Below are positions 44,245-52,631 of a stretch of DNA of 64,000 nt, in pieces. The translations under genes were made by a program, and so were the position numbers. Every line of letters begins with the position of its first letter. Within the stretch, counting starts at the first letter, position 1. Location of the stretch: the NCBI GenBank assembly GCA_002189105.1, contig NIOB01000006.1, positions 310,001 through 374,000 on the forward strand, read 5' to 3'. This DNA is from Saccharibacillus soli. GTDB lineage: Bacteria > Bacillota > Bacilli > Paenibacillales > Paenibacillaceae. The notes under the pieces are model-generated. The model was not told the DNA's origin. It did not search any database and saw only the letters and a list, made by a program, of their open reading frames with translations.

Positions 44245-46026
44245 ATGTCTTTAGTCTTTGCCTTTTTAAAGAAGTACCGGATTGCAGCTAGTCTGGCACT
44301 CCTGATGATGGTGATCGAGCTGACCGTAGAGCTGGCACAGCCATATCTGATCTCAAAGATCATCGACGAAGGGATTGCGAAGTCCGATCTCGGGGTAGTC
44401 TGGATGTGGGGCATCGTGCTGCTGATCGGAACAGTGTTCGCTTTTGCAGCGGGGGTCGCCAGTTCCTTCTTCGCTTCGTATGCGAGCCAGGGATTTGCCA
44501 GCGATCTGCGGGAGAAACTGTATGATAAAGTGCAGTCCTTCTCGTATTCGGTGTTCAGCCGATTCGCCACCTCTTCGCTCATTACGCGGATGACGGGCGA
44601 TGTCACGATGCTTCAGGACACGATCTTCATGAGTCTGCGCTTTATGACGCGGGTTCCGCTGGTTGTAGCCGGAAGCGTTATCATGGCGATGGTGGTCAAC
44701 TTCAAGCTGGGTCTGCTGCTGGCGCTGACCGTTCCGCTGCTGCTGGTCTTCGTCATGTGGATCATGAAGCGGGCGGGTGCCATGTTCAAAAATGTGCAGA
44801 AACGTCTCGACAAGGTGAACGGTGTCATTCAGGAAAACCTGACCGGGATTCGCTTGATTCGAGTGTTCGTGCGCATGAAGCATGAGAACGGACGGTTTGC
44901 GGCTTCCAGCGGCAAGCTGATGAAAAATACGGTGGCGGCACTGCGGCTGACCGAGACGACCATGCCGTTTATCATGCTGGTGATGAACGCAGCCATCGTA
45001 GCGGTGTTATGGTTTGGTCGCGCGGATATTATGGCAGGCAGCGCCAGCGTCGGTGAGGTCGTCGCTGTCGCCAACTATGCGCTTCGCACGATTGGAGCCT
45101 TGTCCGCGTTCTCCTGGATCGCAGTCACCTTCTCGCGGGCAGGTGCTTCCGCGCAGCGGATCAAGGAGGTCATGGACACGGAGAGCGGAGAAGCCGCTGA
45201 ACGCGAACAGACCGAAGCCGGAGACAAGGCGCTGCACCGGGGAACGGTTCGTCCCGCTGATAAGTCTACCGGATCTGCCCTGCAAGGTTCGGTCGAATTC
45301 CAGCACGTTTCGTTCCGTTATCCGACCAGTGACATCAAAGTGCTGGAAGACATCTCCTTTACGATTGAAGCGGGCAAACGCGTAGCGATCATGGGGGCGA
45401 CGGGTTCCGGCAAGTCATCGCTCGTACAGCTCATTCCGCATCTGTATGATCGGGAGGGTGGTCAGATCTACGTGGATGGGCGCTCTATTGATGAATGGAA
45501 CACCGAGACGCTGCGCCGCAGCATTGGGTATGTCCCGCAGGAAGTCCTGTTGTTTACAGGTTCCATCCGCGAAAATATTGCCTGGGGACGGGAAGATGCG
45601 TCGCTTGAAGAGATTGTGGAGGCGGCGAAGATTGCCCAGATCCATGAGACGGTCGAGAAGCTGCCGAATGGCTATGATACCCAGCTCGGTCAGCGCGGCG
45701 TCAATCTATCCGGTGGACAGAAGCAGCGGTTATCCATTGCACGCGCGCTGGTAAGACGACCGAGAATTCTGATTCTGGACGACAGTACCAGCGCGCTGGA
45801 TCTGGCAACGGAAGCGCGGCTGCTGGGAGCGCTGGATCGCATCTCCTGTACCACTTTCCTGATTACCCAGAAGATCAGCTCCACCCAGGCCGCAGACCTG
45901 ATTCTGCTGCTGGATGAAGGTCGTCTGATTGCCGGAGGTACACACCAGGAACTGATGCGCACTTCCGAACTGTATCGCGGCATCTATGAATCTCAATTTG
46001 AAAAGGGGGAAGCGCTGCATGCCTAA
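44245..46026 (+). CDS. ABC exporter half-transporter with degenerate ATP site
   Basis: The 593-residue half-transporter has six transmembrane helices (about 1-300) and a C-terminal ATPase. Walker A is GATGSGKSS and the signature is canonical (NLSGGQKQR). The Walker B catalytic Glu is Asp (ILDDSTSALD) and the H-loop His is Gln (LITQKISS). These are hallmarks of the non-hydrolytic subunit in heterodimeric multidrug or lipid exporters such as BmrCD or LmrCD. A charged insert (about 317-350, EAAEREQTEAGDKA) separates the domains. The frame extends to TTG 44203, but GGAGG spacing favours ATG 44245. It overlaps the partner gene by eight bases. Confidence 0.92.
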   Translation: MSLVFAFLKKYRIAASLALLMMVIELTVELAQPYLISKIIDEGIAKSDLGVVWMWGIVLLIGTVFAFAAGVASSFFASYASQGFASDLREKLYDKVQSFSYSVFSRFATSSLITRMTGDVTMLQDTIFMSLRFMTRVPLVVAGSVIMAMVVNFKLGLLLALTVPLLLVFVMWIMKRAGAMFKNVQKRLDKVNGVIQENLTGIRLIRVFVRMKHENGRFAASSGKLMKNTVAALRLTETTMPFIMLVMNAAIVAVLWFGRADIMAGSASVGEVVAVANYALRTIGALSAFSWIAVTFSRAGASAQRIKEVMDTESGEAAEREQTEAGDKALHRGTVRPADKSTGSALQGSVEFQHVSFRYPTSDIKVLEDISFTIEAGKRVAIMGATGSGKSSLVQLIPHLYDREGGQIYVDGRSIDEWNTETLRRSIGYVPQEVLLFTGSIRENIAWGREDASLEEIVEAAKIAQIHETVEKLPNGYDTQLGQRGVNLSGGQKQRLSIARALVRRPRILILDDSTSALDLATEARLLGALDRISCTTFLITQKISSTQAADLILLLDEGRLIAGGTHQELMRTSELYRGIYESQFEKGEALHA

Positions 46027-47878
46027 ATCCAATGCGCTGACCGAACCTTTCCTCCAGCCAAGACCTCCGGTTATCGCCGATCCGTCGAAGGCACAGGGGG
46101 AATACAAGAAGAAAAAACGCGCCAAAAACGTTTCCGGTACACTCGCTCGAATCTGGAGCTATCTTGCGCGGCGTAAACTCAAGCTGGGTCTGGTCTTGTT
46201 CATGGTGTTGATTAGTTCGGCGTTGTCGCTGCTTGGCCCGTACATGATTGGGGTCGCGGTCGATGATTACCTGGGCGGCGAAGGCGGGTTCTGGGGCATG
46301 GGCTGGGGACGGTTCCTGATCGTACTCGGGGTCGTCTATCTGCTGGCGCCCATCACTTCTTTTTTCCAGAGTATCTGGATGATTGAGATCGCGCAGGAGA
46401 CCGTCTATCGGATGCGTGTGGATCTGTTCTCCCATCTGCACAAGCTGCCCATTCCTTTCTTCGGCAAAAGACAGCAGGGAGAGCTGATGAGCCGGGTGAC
46501 CAACGACATCGAAAATGTCAGTGCTACGCTGAACAGCTCGGCAATCCAGATCTTCTCCAGTGTGCTGATCCTGATCGGAACGCTCAGTGTCATGCTGACG
46601 CTCAGTCCGCTGCTCACGCTGCTCACCTTCATCGTGGTGCCGCTGATGGCATTGGGCATGAGATGGATTACACGCCGTACAGGTCCGCTGTTCAAGGAAC
46701 GCCAGAGCAATCTGGGCGACCTGAACGGCTATATCGAAGAGACGCTTTCCGGTCAGCGCATCATCAAAGCCTTTTCCCAGGAAGAACATGTCAAACAAGA
46801 GTTTGCACAGCGCAATGAGCGCATCCGCCTGTCCGGGTTCTGGGCGCAGACCATCTCCGGCATGATTCCCAAGCTGATGAACAGCCTGAACAATCTAAGC
46901 TTCGCGCTGGTGGCAGGGATTGGCGGGATTCTGGCCATTAACGGTCAAGTGACGATCGGCGTTATCATCGTGTTCGTTGAATACGCGCGTCAGTTCACCC
47001 GTCCGCTGAACGATCTGGCGAATCAGTGGAATACGCTGCTGTCGGCAATTGCCGGGGCAGAGCGGGTCTTCGAGATTATGGACGAGGAAGTCGAGAACAA
47101 GGACGAAGCTCAGGCGGCCAAGCTGGACAAGATCGAAGGTGCGGTCAAGTTTGAAGGCGTCTCATTCGGTTATGAAGAAGGACGCAGCACGCTGTCGGAC
47201 ATCTCGTTTGAAGCCAGGCCGGGTGAGACCATTGCGCTCGTTGGCCCAACCGGAGCGGGCAAGACCACACTCATCCAGCTTCTCTCCCGTTTCTATGACG
47301 CCAGCGGCGGCCGAATTACGATCGATGGTCGTGAGATTGGCACCATTCAGCGGGAGAATCTGCGCTCGCATATGGCGTTTGTGCTTCAGGACACCTTCCT
47401 GTTTGAAGGGACGATTCGGGAAAATATCCGCTATGGACGTCTTGATGCCACCGACGAAGAAGTGGAAGAAGCAGCGAAGCTGGCGAATGCCCATTCGTTT
47501 ATCGTGCGGCTCTCCGGCGGTTACGACAAGATGCTGACGGGCGGCGGCAGCGGCATCAGCCAGGGGCAGAAGCAGCTGCTGGCAATCGCCCGGGCCATGC
47601 TGGCCGACCCCGCCATTCTTGTACTCGATGAGGCGACAAGCAGTATCGATACGGTGACCGAGATCAAGATCCAGCAGGGGCTTCAGCGTCTGATGGAGGG
47701 ACGAACCAGCTTTGTGATCGCTCACCGGCTGAACACCATTCGGCAGGCCGACCAGATCCTCGTCCTCAAGGATGGCGGACTGTTGGAGCATGGTTCTCAT
47801 GAAGAACTGCTCAAGCGCGGCGGATTCTACAGCGGTCTGTATCACGGTCAGGGGATTGAAGAAGAGGCAGGGGATTAA
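46019..47878 (+). CDS. ABC exporter half-transporter, catalytic partner
   Basis: The 619-residue partner has a Pro-rich, Lys-rich cytosolic N-terminus (1-50), six transmembrane helices and an ATPase. Walker A is GPTGAGKTT, Walker B VLDEATSSID with catalytic Glu, and the H-loop VIAHRLNT. Its signature is degenerate (GISQGQKQL instead of LSGGQ). Combined with the upstream protein this gives one canonical and one dead nucleotide site. It probably exports drugs, lipids or peptides; the substrate is unknown. AAAAGGGGGAA precedes the ATG, which lies inside the end of the upstream gene, showing tight coupling. Confidence 0.92.
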   Translation: MPKSNALTEPFLQPRPPVIADPSKAQGEYKKKKRAKNVSGTLARIWSYLARRKLKLGLVLFMVLISSALSLLGPYMIGVAVDDYLGGEGGFWGMGWGRFLIVLGVVYLLAPITSFFQSIWMIEIAQETVYRMRVDLFSHLHKLPIPFFGKRQQGELMSRVTNDIENVSATLNSSAIQIFSSVLILIGTLSVMLTLSPLLTLLTFIVVPLMALGMRWITRRTGPLFKERQSNLGDLNGYIEETLSGQRIIKAFSQEEHVKQEFAQRNERIRLSGFWAQTISGMIPKLMNSLNNLSFALVAGIGGILAINGQVTIGVIIVFVEYARQFTRPLNDLANQWNTLLSAIAGAERVFEIMDEEVENKDEAQAAKLDKIEGAVKFEGVSFGYEEGRSTLSDISFEARPGETIALVGPTGAGKTTLIQLLSRFYDASGGRITIDGREIGTIQRENLRSHMAFVLQDTFLFEGTIRENIRYGRLDATDEEVEEAAKLANAHSFIVRLSGGYDKMLTGGGSGISQGQKQLLAIARAMLADPAILVLDEATSSIDTVTEIKIQQGLQRLMEGRTSFVIAHRLNTIRQADQILVLKDGGLLEHGSHEELLKRGGFYSGLYHGQGIEEEAGD

Positions 47879-47905
47879 GGCTGACTCAGCCCCTCCATTG
47901 CCGCA

Positions 47906-47945
47906 CCACCAAAAAACCTCATCTTAGGATGAGGTTTTTTGGTGG
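47906..47945 (+). terminator. Terminator of the ABC exporter operon
   Basis: A perfect 18-bp stem (47906-47923 with 47928-47945) has a TTAG tetraloop, with A6/T6 inside the stem. It lies 28 bases after the operon's last stop. Confidence 0.93.
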
Positions 47946-48066
47946 GAAGACGTTTATGAAGGCCAGGGCTTATCGAATCTTTTTTTTCGCTTAGACAGTT
48001 TCTATAACGGAGAGTACAAGCGAAGCTCTATAATAAACAAAAATGAGATCGGGCAGGGGGAGACGG

Positions 48067-49326
48067 ATGAAGGAGTGGGATTGGGATGAATCCGAAAGCG
48101 ACATGCTGGCACTTATCGAAGACCTGGTGAACCTAGACAGCGGCACATTGGACAAGGAAGGTGTGGATCAGGTCGGGCAGCGGCTGGCGGAAGAGTACGG
48201 GAAATTGGGATTCCGGGTCATAAAAGATCCGCAATCTGAACGTGGGGACAATCTCTTGATCCTGCATGATGAGGCGGAAGACCCGGATATTCTGCTGATT
48301 GCCCATATGGATACGGTCTTCCCGCGCGGAACTGCGGCGGCGCGTCCTTACTCTCGCGGCAGCACTCAGGCGTACGGCCCAGGCGTCGCGGATATGAAAG
48401 GAAGCCAGGCCATGCTGCTGCAAACGCTTCGCTACCTCATGGCCTCTGGCAGCGCGGCCTACCGTAAAGTGCGTATCGTGTTGAACAGCGATGAGGAAAT
48501 GGGTTCGGTTCATTCGCGGTCGCTGATTGAGCAGCAGGCGAAGTTAAGCCGCTGCGCCCTGGTGATCGAACCCAGTGACGATCAGGGAACGCTGGTCACC
48601 CGGCGGCGGGGTGGAGGGAAATATGAACTGCATATCCAGGGCACAGCTGCCCATGCTGGCGCAGAGCCGGAGAAAGGCCGCAGTGCAATCGGCGAACTGG
48701 CTCACAAAATTATTCAACTGCACGCGCTGACCGATGCGGCTGCGGGCATCCATGTAAATGTTGGCGTCATTGGTGGGGGAACATCGGTGAATACGATTGC
48801 TCCCCATGCTTTTGCCCGAATTGATGTGCGGATGCGTACCGCTGAACAAGCCCGACAGCTCGACGAGCGTATTCGCCATATCTGCGCGCATCCCACTCTT
48901 GAAGGCACTTCCGCCGTGCTGACGGGCGGGATCACCCGTCCTCCCATGATGAAGACAATGGAGACGACCTATCTGCTGGAGCTGGTACTGAAGGAAGCTG
49001 AGAGGCTGGGCGAGAAGCTGATCGACTGCGAAGTAGGTTCCGGTTCGGACGGCAACCTGACGGCTGCACTCGGGGTACCCACGATTGACGGTCTTGGTCC
49101 AAGAGGAGGGAAGCTTCACAGCTCAGAGGAATATCTGCGGATCGATACGCTGGTGCCCCGAGCCAGACTGCTGGCAGCGGTATTGGAGCGCTTGGCAGGC
49201 CAATCCGCTATAATGAGCTTAGACACAGCGAAAGGGGATTCGGGATTTGCTCATTTATGTGGTGCTGGCATTGATGTTGATCTCGCTTGGGATCGTGGCT
49301 CGTCGAACCCTGGCTCACGGCGCTGA
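48067..49326 (+). CDS. M20-family metallopeptidase (carboxypeptidase G2-like)
   Basis: The protein of about 419 residues is a di-zinc peptidase. Ligands and catalytic residues are all visible: H80 and D82 in AHMDTV, bridging D109 in VADMKG, catalytic E143/E144 in SDEEMGS, E168 in VIEPSDD and H351 in KLHSSEE. The dimerisation insert (about 185-290) is intact. Family members cleave C-terminal glutamate from folates or small N-acyl amino acids. GGGGGAGA before ATG 48067 overrides an earlier in-frame ATG at 48043. The last 30 or so residues lack family character and are read through the start of the next gene (80-base overlap). Confidence 0.88.
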   Translation: MKEWDWDESESDMLALIEDLVNLDSGTLDKEGVDQVGQRLAEEYGKLGFRVIKDPQSERGDNLLILHDEAEDPDILLIAHMDTVFPRGTAAARPYSRGSTQAYGPGVADMKGSQAMLLQTLRYLMASGSAAYRKVRIVLNSDEEMGSVHSRSLIEQQAKLSRCALVIEPSDDQGTLVTRRRGGGKYELHIQGTAAHAGAEPEKGRSAIGELAHKIIQLHALTDAAAGIHVNVGVIGGGTSVNTIAPHAFARIDVRMRTAEQARQLDERIRHICAHPTLEGTSAVLTGGITRPPMMKTMETTYLLELVLKEAERLGEKLIDCEVGSGSDGNLTAALGVPTIDGLGPRGGKLHSSEEYLRIDTLVPRARLLAAVLERLAGQSAIMSLDTAKGDSGFAHLCGAGIDVDLAWDRGSSNPGSRR

Positions 49327-49507
49327 ATATCGGGTGGTAGAGAACATCGCCATGATCGTGATTGTTTTTGTAGCCGCATTGGCTCTGGGAGACGCAGCGG
49401 AATGGTTCCGCTGGGTGCGCTACGTCTATACAGTATTGGGTGCCGCTTATGTCGTCTACGGCGCCTATGCGAAATATCGCGGAGGAACCGATGGGTACGG
49501 GCAGTAA
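49247..49507 (+). CDS. Small membrane protein, TTG start
   Basis: The 86-residue protein has three hydrophobic stretches (about 1-20, 33-50 and 60-76) with a short polar tail (AKYRGGTDGYGQ). I recognise no family. AAAGGGG lies nine bases before a TTG at 49247, whereas the first in-frame ATG (49274) lies inside helix 1, so TTG initiation is likely. The gene overlaps the peptidase end by 80 bases, so it is either translationally coupled or read from an internal promoter; a TATAAT occurs at 49209-49214 without a clear -35. A terminator follows. Confidence 0.65.
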   Translation: MLIYVVLALMLISLGIVARRTLAHGAEYRVVENIAMIVIVFVAALALGDAAEWFRWVRYVYTVLGAAYVVYGAYAKYRGGTDGYGQ

Positions 49508-49540
49508 GAAGGGATTTTGACCCGAAATAAGCATAACTGA

Positions 49541-49583
49541 AAAAAGCCAATGCTGCGTGACAGACGCAAAGCATTGGCTTTTT
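49541..49583. terminator. Bidirectional terminator
   Basis: The arms AAAAAGCCAATGCT (49541-49554) and AGCATTGGCTTTTT (49570-49583) pair perfectly, with an inner GCGT/ACGC helix. It serves the small membrane protein and the convergent acetyltransferase. Confidence 0.9.
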
Positions 49584-49603
49584 ATGTACGCTTATTTTGG
49601 TTT

Positions 49604-50200
49604 TTACCCCAAATGCTCTTGTGCGAGGATCGAATAAGCCAGCAGATCGACATAACGCCCTTTTTCAAACTCGTGCTGGCGCAGACGGCCTTCCAGGGTG
49701 AAGCCCAGCTTCTCCATCAAGCGAATGGAAGCGGCATTGTCGGGATCGACGCGGGCTTCGATCTTGTTGGCGTGGAGCGACCCGAAGCCGAAATCCAATA
49801 CGGCACGGATCGCTTCCGGCATCAGTCCTCTGCCCCAATGAGCGCGAGTCAGATCGTAGCCGATCTCCATCCGGTTGTGCTCGCGTTCCAAGCCGAGGAA
49901 GCCGCAGGTGCCGACGAAGGCTCCGGATTCCCGGTCTTCAATCATCCAGCGCAGCCCCGTCTGTTCACGGAAAATGCGGGCGTGCCAGCTCATCTCATCG
50001 TCGGCTTCTTCCACCGACTCAAACGGATCAAGCGGAATATAACGCATGACCTCTTCGTCCGCGTACAGCCGGAACAGACCTTCCCGGTCTTCCGGGCGTG
50101 CCTCGCGCAGGATCAGGCGGGGCGTCTCCAGACGCGGGAATTCGCTCCAGTCGAAGCGTTCATGACTTGGAGAGGCAGGGGTTGAGGGATTCATATTCAT
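49604..50200 (-). CDS. GNAT acetyltransferase (RimJ/RimL type)
   Basis: A protein of about 198 residues with the GNAT fold: RLETPRLILREARPEDREGL at the start, MEIGYDLTRAHWGRGLMPEA as acetyl-CoA-binding motif A, and ANKIEARVDPDNAASIRLME near the end. It acetylates an amino group of a protein N-terminus, amino acid or small amine; the acceptor is unknown. The frame extends 12 codons upstream, but AAAAGGAAGAG precedes the ATG at 50200 (ATG 50194 is equally possible). It is the last gene of a minus-strand cluster with the FMN-barrel and IF-3-like genes. Confidence 0.85.
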   Translation of the reverse strand: MNMNPSTPASPSHERFDWSEFPRLETPRLILREARPEDREGLFRLYADEEVMRYIPLDPFESVEEADDEMSWHARIFREQTGLRWMIEDRESGAFVGTCGFLGLEREHNRMEIGYDLTRAHWGRGLMPEAIRAVLDFGFGSLHANKIEARVDPDNAASIRLMEKLGFTLEGRLRQHEFEKGRYVDLLAYSILAQEHLG

Positions 50201-50245
50201 CTCTTCCTTTTCATATCGAAGTGTAGGGTTGTCCAATCCTGCTCG

Positions 50246-50716
50246 TTATCGTTTTAATTCCTCTAAAGTCTCTTTCCAGCGAACAAGCACCTGCTGGGGG
50301 TCATGCAGTTGAATCGTAATGCCGCTTGTCAGTTCAGCGTACTTGGCAACATCCGCGCGGCTCTCCAGCACATCGGCGGCGAAGCGCGCGCGTGGATGCC
50401 GCGCATCCGGGATCTCCGGCATTGCAGTGGCCTGAAGTCGAATCGTATAGGATACGCCTTCATGAACGAAGCCTAACAGCGCTCTGCCCGTGCGCAGCAG
50501 GTTGCCGGTCGTCTTCGTGCCGAGCCACAGCGCAATGCGCAGACGTTCGGGCGATTCGGCCCAGACTTCGCCCGCACTGACCATCGCCTGATGTGGATAG
50601 CCGTCTTCATCGACGGTATGCAGCGTCATGGCGATGTGCAGTTTGTCCTCCAACCGTGTACCATCGAGCAGGGCATAACATTCGGCGTTCAGCCGGGAAT
50701 GGTCAATCGGCTTCAT
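50246..50716 (-). CDS. FMN-binding split-barrel (PNPOx-like) protein
   Basis: The 156-residue protein has the pyridoxamine-5'-phosphate-oxidase-like split barrel pattern: MTLHTVDEDGYPHQAMVSAG, then RLRIALWLGTKTTGNLLRTG, then VSYTIRLQATAM. Such proteins bind FMN or F420 and reduce or sequester small ligands; the exact function is unknown. It starts 14 bases after the IF-3-like gene stop with GGAAGGAG before the ATG, so the two are probably co-transcribed. Confidence 0.7.
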   Translation of the reverse strand: MKPIDHSRLNAECYALLDGTRLEDKLHIAMTLHTVDEDGYPHQAMVSAGEVWAESPERLRIALWLGTKTTGNLLRTGRALLGFVHEGVSYTIRLQATAMPEIPDARHPRARFAADVLESRADVAKYAELTSGITIQLHDPQQVLVRWKETLEELKR

Positions 50717-50730
50717 ATCCGCACTCCTTC

Positions 50731-51204
50731 CTACTTGGGGTCCACCTGCACTGCGGCCTGCTTGCCGCTGAGCTGGATGCCTGTCTTGCGTGTGCCGGAC
50801 TCCTTGAGATCCCGCAGTAGTTCTTCCAACAGCTCTTTGGCTTTTGCGCCTTCCTTGCCTGAGATCTTCACGACAAACTGGACGGAGTCGCCGCCTTCGA
50901 GGATGCGCTGTGCCTGGTTCTTCTTCGTGTCGTAGTCATGTTCTTCGATGTTGGCGGTCAGGCGAATCTCCTTGATCTTTGCTGGACGAGCGGCCTTTTT
51001 CTCCTGCTGCTTCGCTTCCTTGGCTTTGCCGGATGCGATCAGCGTGCAGGGAGGCGGGCTGGAGTAGAGGGAGGTGCAGACCAGATCGACACCCAGTTCC
51101 TTGGCCAGCTTGAGCGCTTCCTGAGTGGGCATGACGCCCAGTGCTTCGCCGTTTACTCCGGTTACGTCCACTTGGGATGCTTTGATTTTTTCGTTTTTAA
51201 TCAT
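50731..51204 (-). CDS. Divergent IF-3 paralogue
   Basis: The 157-residue protein has both IF-3 domains. The N-domain (1-60) shows MIKNEKIKASQVDVTGVNGE, GVMPTQEALKLAKELGVDLV and PPPCTLI. The C-domain (75-157) shows KIKEIRLTANIEEHDYDTKK and ILEGGDSVQFVVKISGKEG. It departs from housekeeping IF-3: the DYGKFRYEQ linker motif is replaced by IASGKAKEAKQQ, the RFRGRE segment of the C-domain is missing, and the protein is shorter. It is not next to rpmI/rplT, where the normal infC lies, so it is likely a second copy with an altered ribosomal role (inference). It lies between a LacI regulator and the FMN-barrel gene on the same strand. Confidence 0.85.
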   Translation of the reverse strand: MIKNEKIKASQVDVTGVNGEALGVMPTQEALKLAKELGVDLVCTSLYSSPPPCTLIASGKAKEAKQQEKKAARPAKIKEIRLTANIEEHDYDTKKNQAQRILEGGDSVQFVVKISGKEGAKAKELLEELLRDLKESGTRKTGIQLSGKQAAVQVDPK

Positions 51205-51246
51205 CGGGGTGAATCGCTCCGTTTCTGTTTTTGGTTGCCTTACCTT

Positions 51247-52290
51247 TTAGATGACTCCCATTTTAGTTGATTCTCGTTCGATTGGGCGCGTGTAGACGTG
51301 GGTGACCTGGTGCGGCTGGCTTGGATTTTTGATCCGTGATAGCAGCATCTCGCCGGCTTTGACGCCCATGTCGCTGCTGTAGATGTGCACAGTCGTCAGG
51401 TGCGGCTCCACAATTCGGGATTCCATCGAATCATCGAACCCACACACTTGGATGTCACCGGGTATCGATAGACCCTGGCTTTTGAGCGCTTTCATCAATC
51501 GAACGGCAATAAAATCATTGGCACAGACAAAGGCCTGTGGCAGCTTCGCCATCTGTCCCAGCTTCTGATCCATCCAGTCGGTCTCAAACAGGAAAAATCG
51601 GTCTTCATCGAGAATAGACTGCTCTTTTGGAATGTCGAGTCCGGCATCGGATAAAGCACGTCCATAACCGATCCAACGCTCACGGAAGCTCTTGCAATGA
51701 TTGAAGTCGCCGGCGAATCCGATTTCGGTTAAGCCCGAGGCAATCAGGTCGCGTGTCAGCTTGTACGTACTGTGTTCATTCTCCATCAGCAGCACATCTG
51801 CGCCAAATTCAGGATAGACCGCGTCCGCCATGCAGTCAATGAAGATGACCGGGATGTCCAGTTCGGTCAGCAGACGGCTGTAAGCCGGATCGAACAGCTC
51901 AATGCAGACGATGCCGTCTACAGCCGAGGCGTCAAAGTTCACCGGCAGCTTCTGTTCGCCCCGTTCGTCGTCACGCACGATATGGATGGACAAATTGTAT
52001 CCTTCCGTGCTGATCCGTCGTTCCAGACCGCTGATGACCTGCGAACCAAAGTGCGAGGTGTTCGGCATGTTGGTCGTCAGCAGCGCGATATTTCCGGTTT
52101 TTTTGGTCAGCAGACCGTCCGTTTCCATATAGGCAAATTGCTTGTATTTCAATTCGATCGCTTTTTTGATGACACGGGCACGCGTTTCCTCGGGAATTCC
52201 GCCGCTGTCGTTTAACGCTTTGGATGCGGTATTTCGAGAGATGCCGAGTGCATCCGCAATATGTTGAATCGTTACCTTTTCCTTGGCCAT
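51247..52290 (-). CDS. LacI-family transcriptional regulator of the fructan locus
   Basis: The 347-residue repressor has an N-terminal helix-turn-helix and hinge (TIQHIADALGISRNTASKAL) and a periplasmic-binding-protein-like effector domain (GNIALLTTNMPNTSHFGSQV; FVCANDFIAVRLMKAL; ICGFDDS-type loop read as VCGFDDSMESRIVEPHLTTV). It is divergent from a sugar importer followed by GH32 and fructokinase genes, so it most likely represses that operon and releases DNA on binding a fructan-derived sugar (inference). Operator candidates are in the 341-bp intergenic region. Confidence 0.92.
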   Translation of the reverse strand: MAKEKVTIQHIADALGISRNTASKALNDSGGIPEETRARVIKKAIELKYKQFAYMETDGLLTKKTGNIALLTTNMPNTSHFGSQVISGLERRISTEGYNLSIHIVRDDERGEQKLPVNFDASAVDGIVCIELFDPAYSRLLTELDIPVIFIDCMADAVYPEFGADVLLMENEHSTYKLTRDLIASGLTEIGFAGDFNHCKSFRERWIGYGRALSDAGLDIPKEQSILDEDRFFLFETDWMDQKLGQMAKLPQAFVCANDFIAVRLMKALKSQGLSIPGDIQVCGFDDSMESRIVEPHLTTVHIYSSDMGVKAGEMLLSRIKNPSQPHQVTHVYTRPIERESTKMGVI

Positions 52291-52631
52291 GGATGCGTTC
52301 CACCTTTATCCGTTTCGGTCGGACTCCACTGCGAATCATCGTAGACTGGAGCCGTTTTGCATCGAGTAAAGTTCTCTTTACCTTCTAGTCAAATGTATCG
52401 CAATAACGCACAAATAGCAATCTATAGTTTACAAATGTAAAGTTATGAATCTCTTATCGTTTAACAAATACCAAACAAATGCACAATTTATTTTTACAAA
52501 AATAGTTGACATATGAATATTTAATTTGTTAAATTGTAAACGCAGCGGATGGCAAACGTAACATGCAACCCCTTACATTTGCGCTGAACCTGAAATTTGT
52601 AGGCAAGATAGATCAGAAAGGGGAAAGGGGA
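52291..52631. promoter_or_regulatory. Divergent control region of the fructan operon
   Basis: The best promoter is TTGACA (52506-52511), 17 bp, TTAAAT (52529-52534), reading toward the importer. The perfect palindrome TTTACAAATGTAAA (52428-52441), a TGTAAACG half-site (52535-52542) overlapping the start region, and TGGCAAACGTAACA (52550-52563), a CG-centred operator-like sequence, are candidates for LacI-protein or CcpA binding. The region is AT-rich from 52380 to 52540. Confidence 0.6.
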
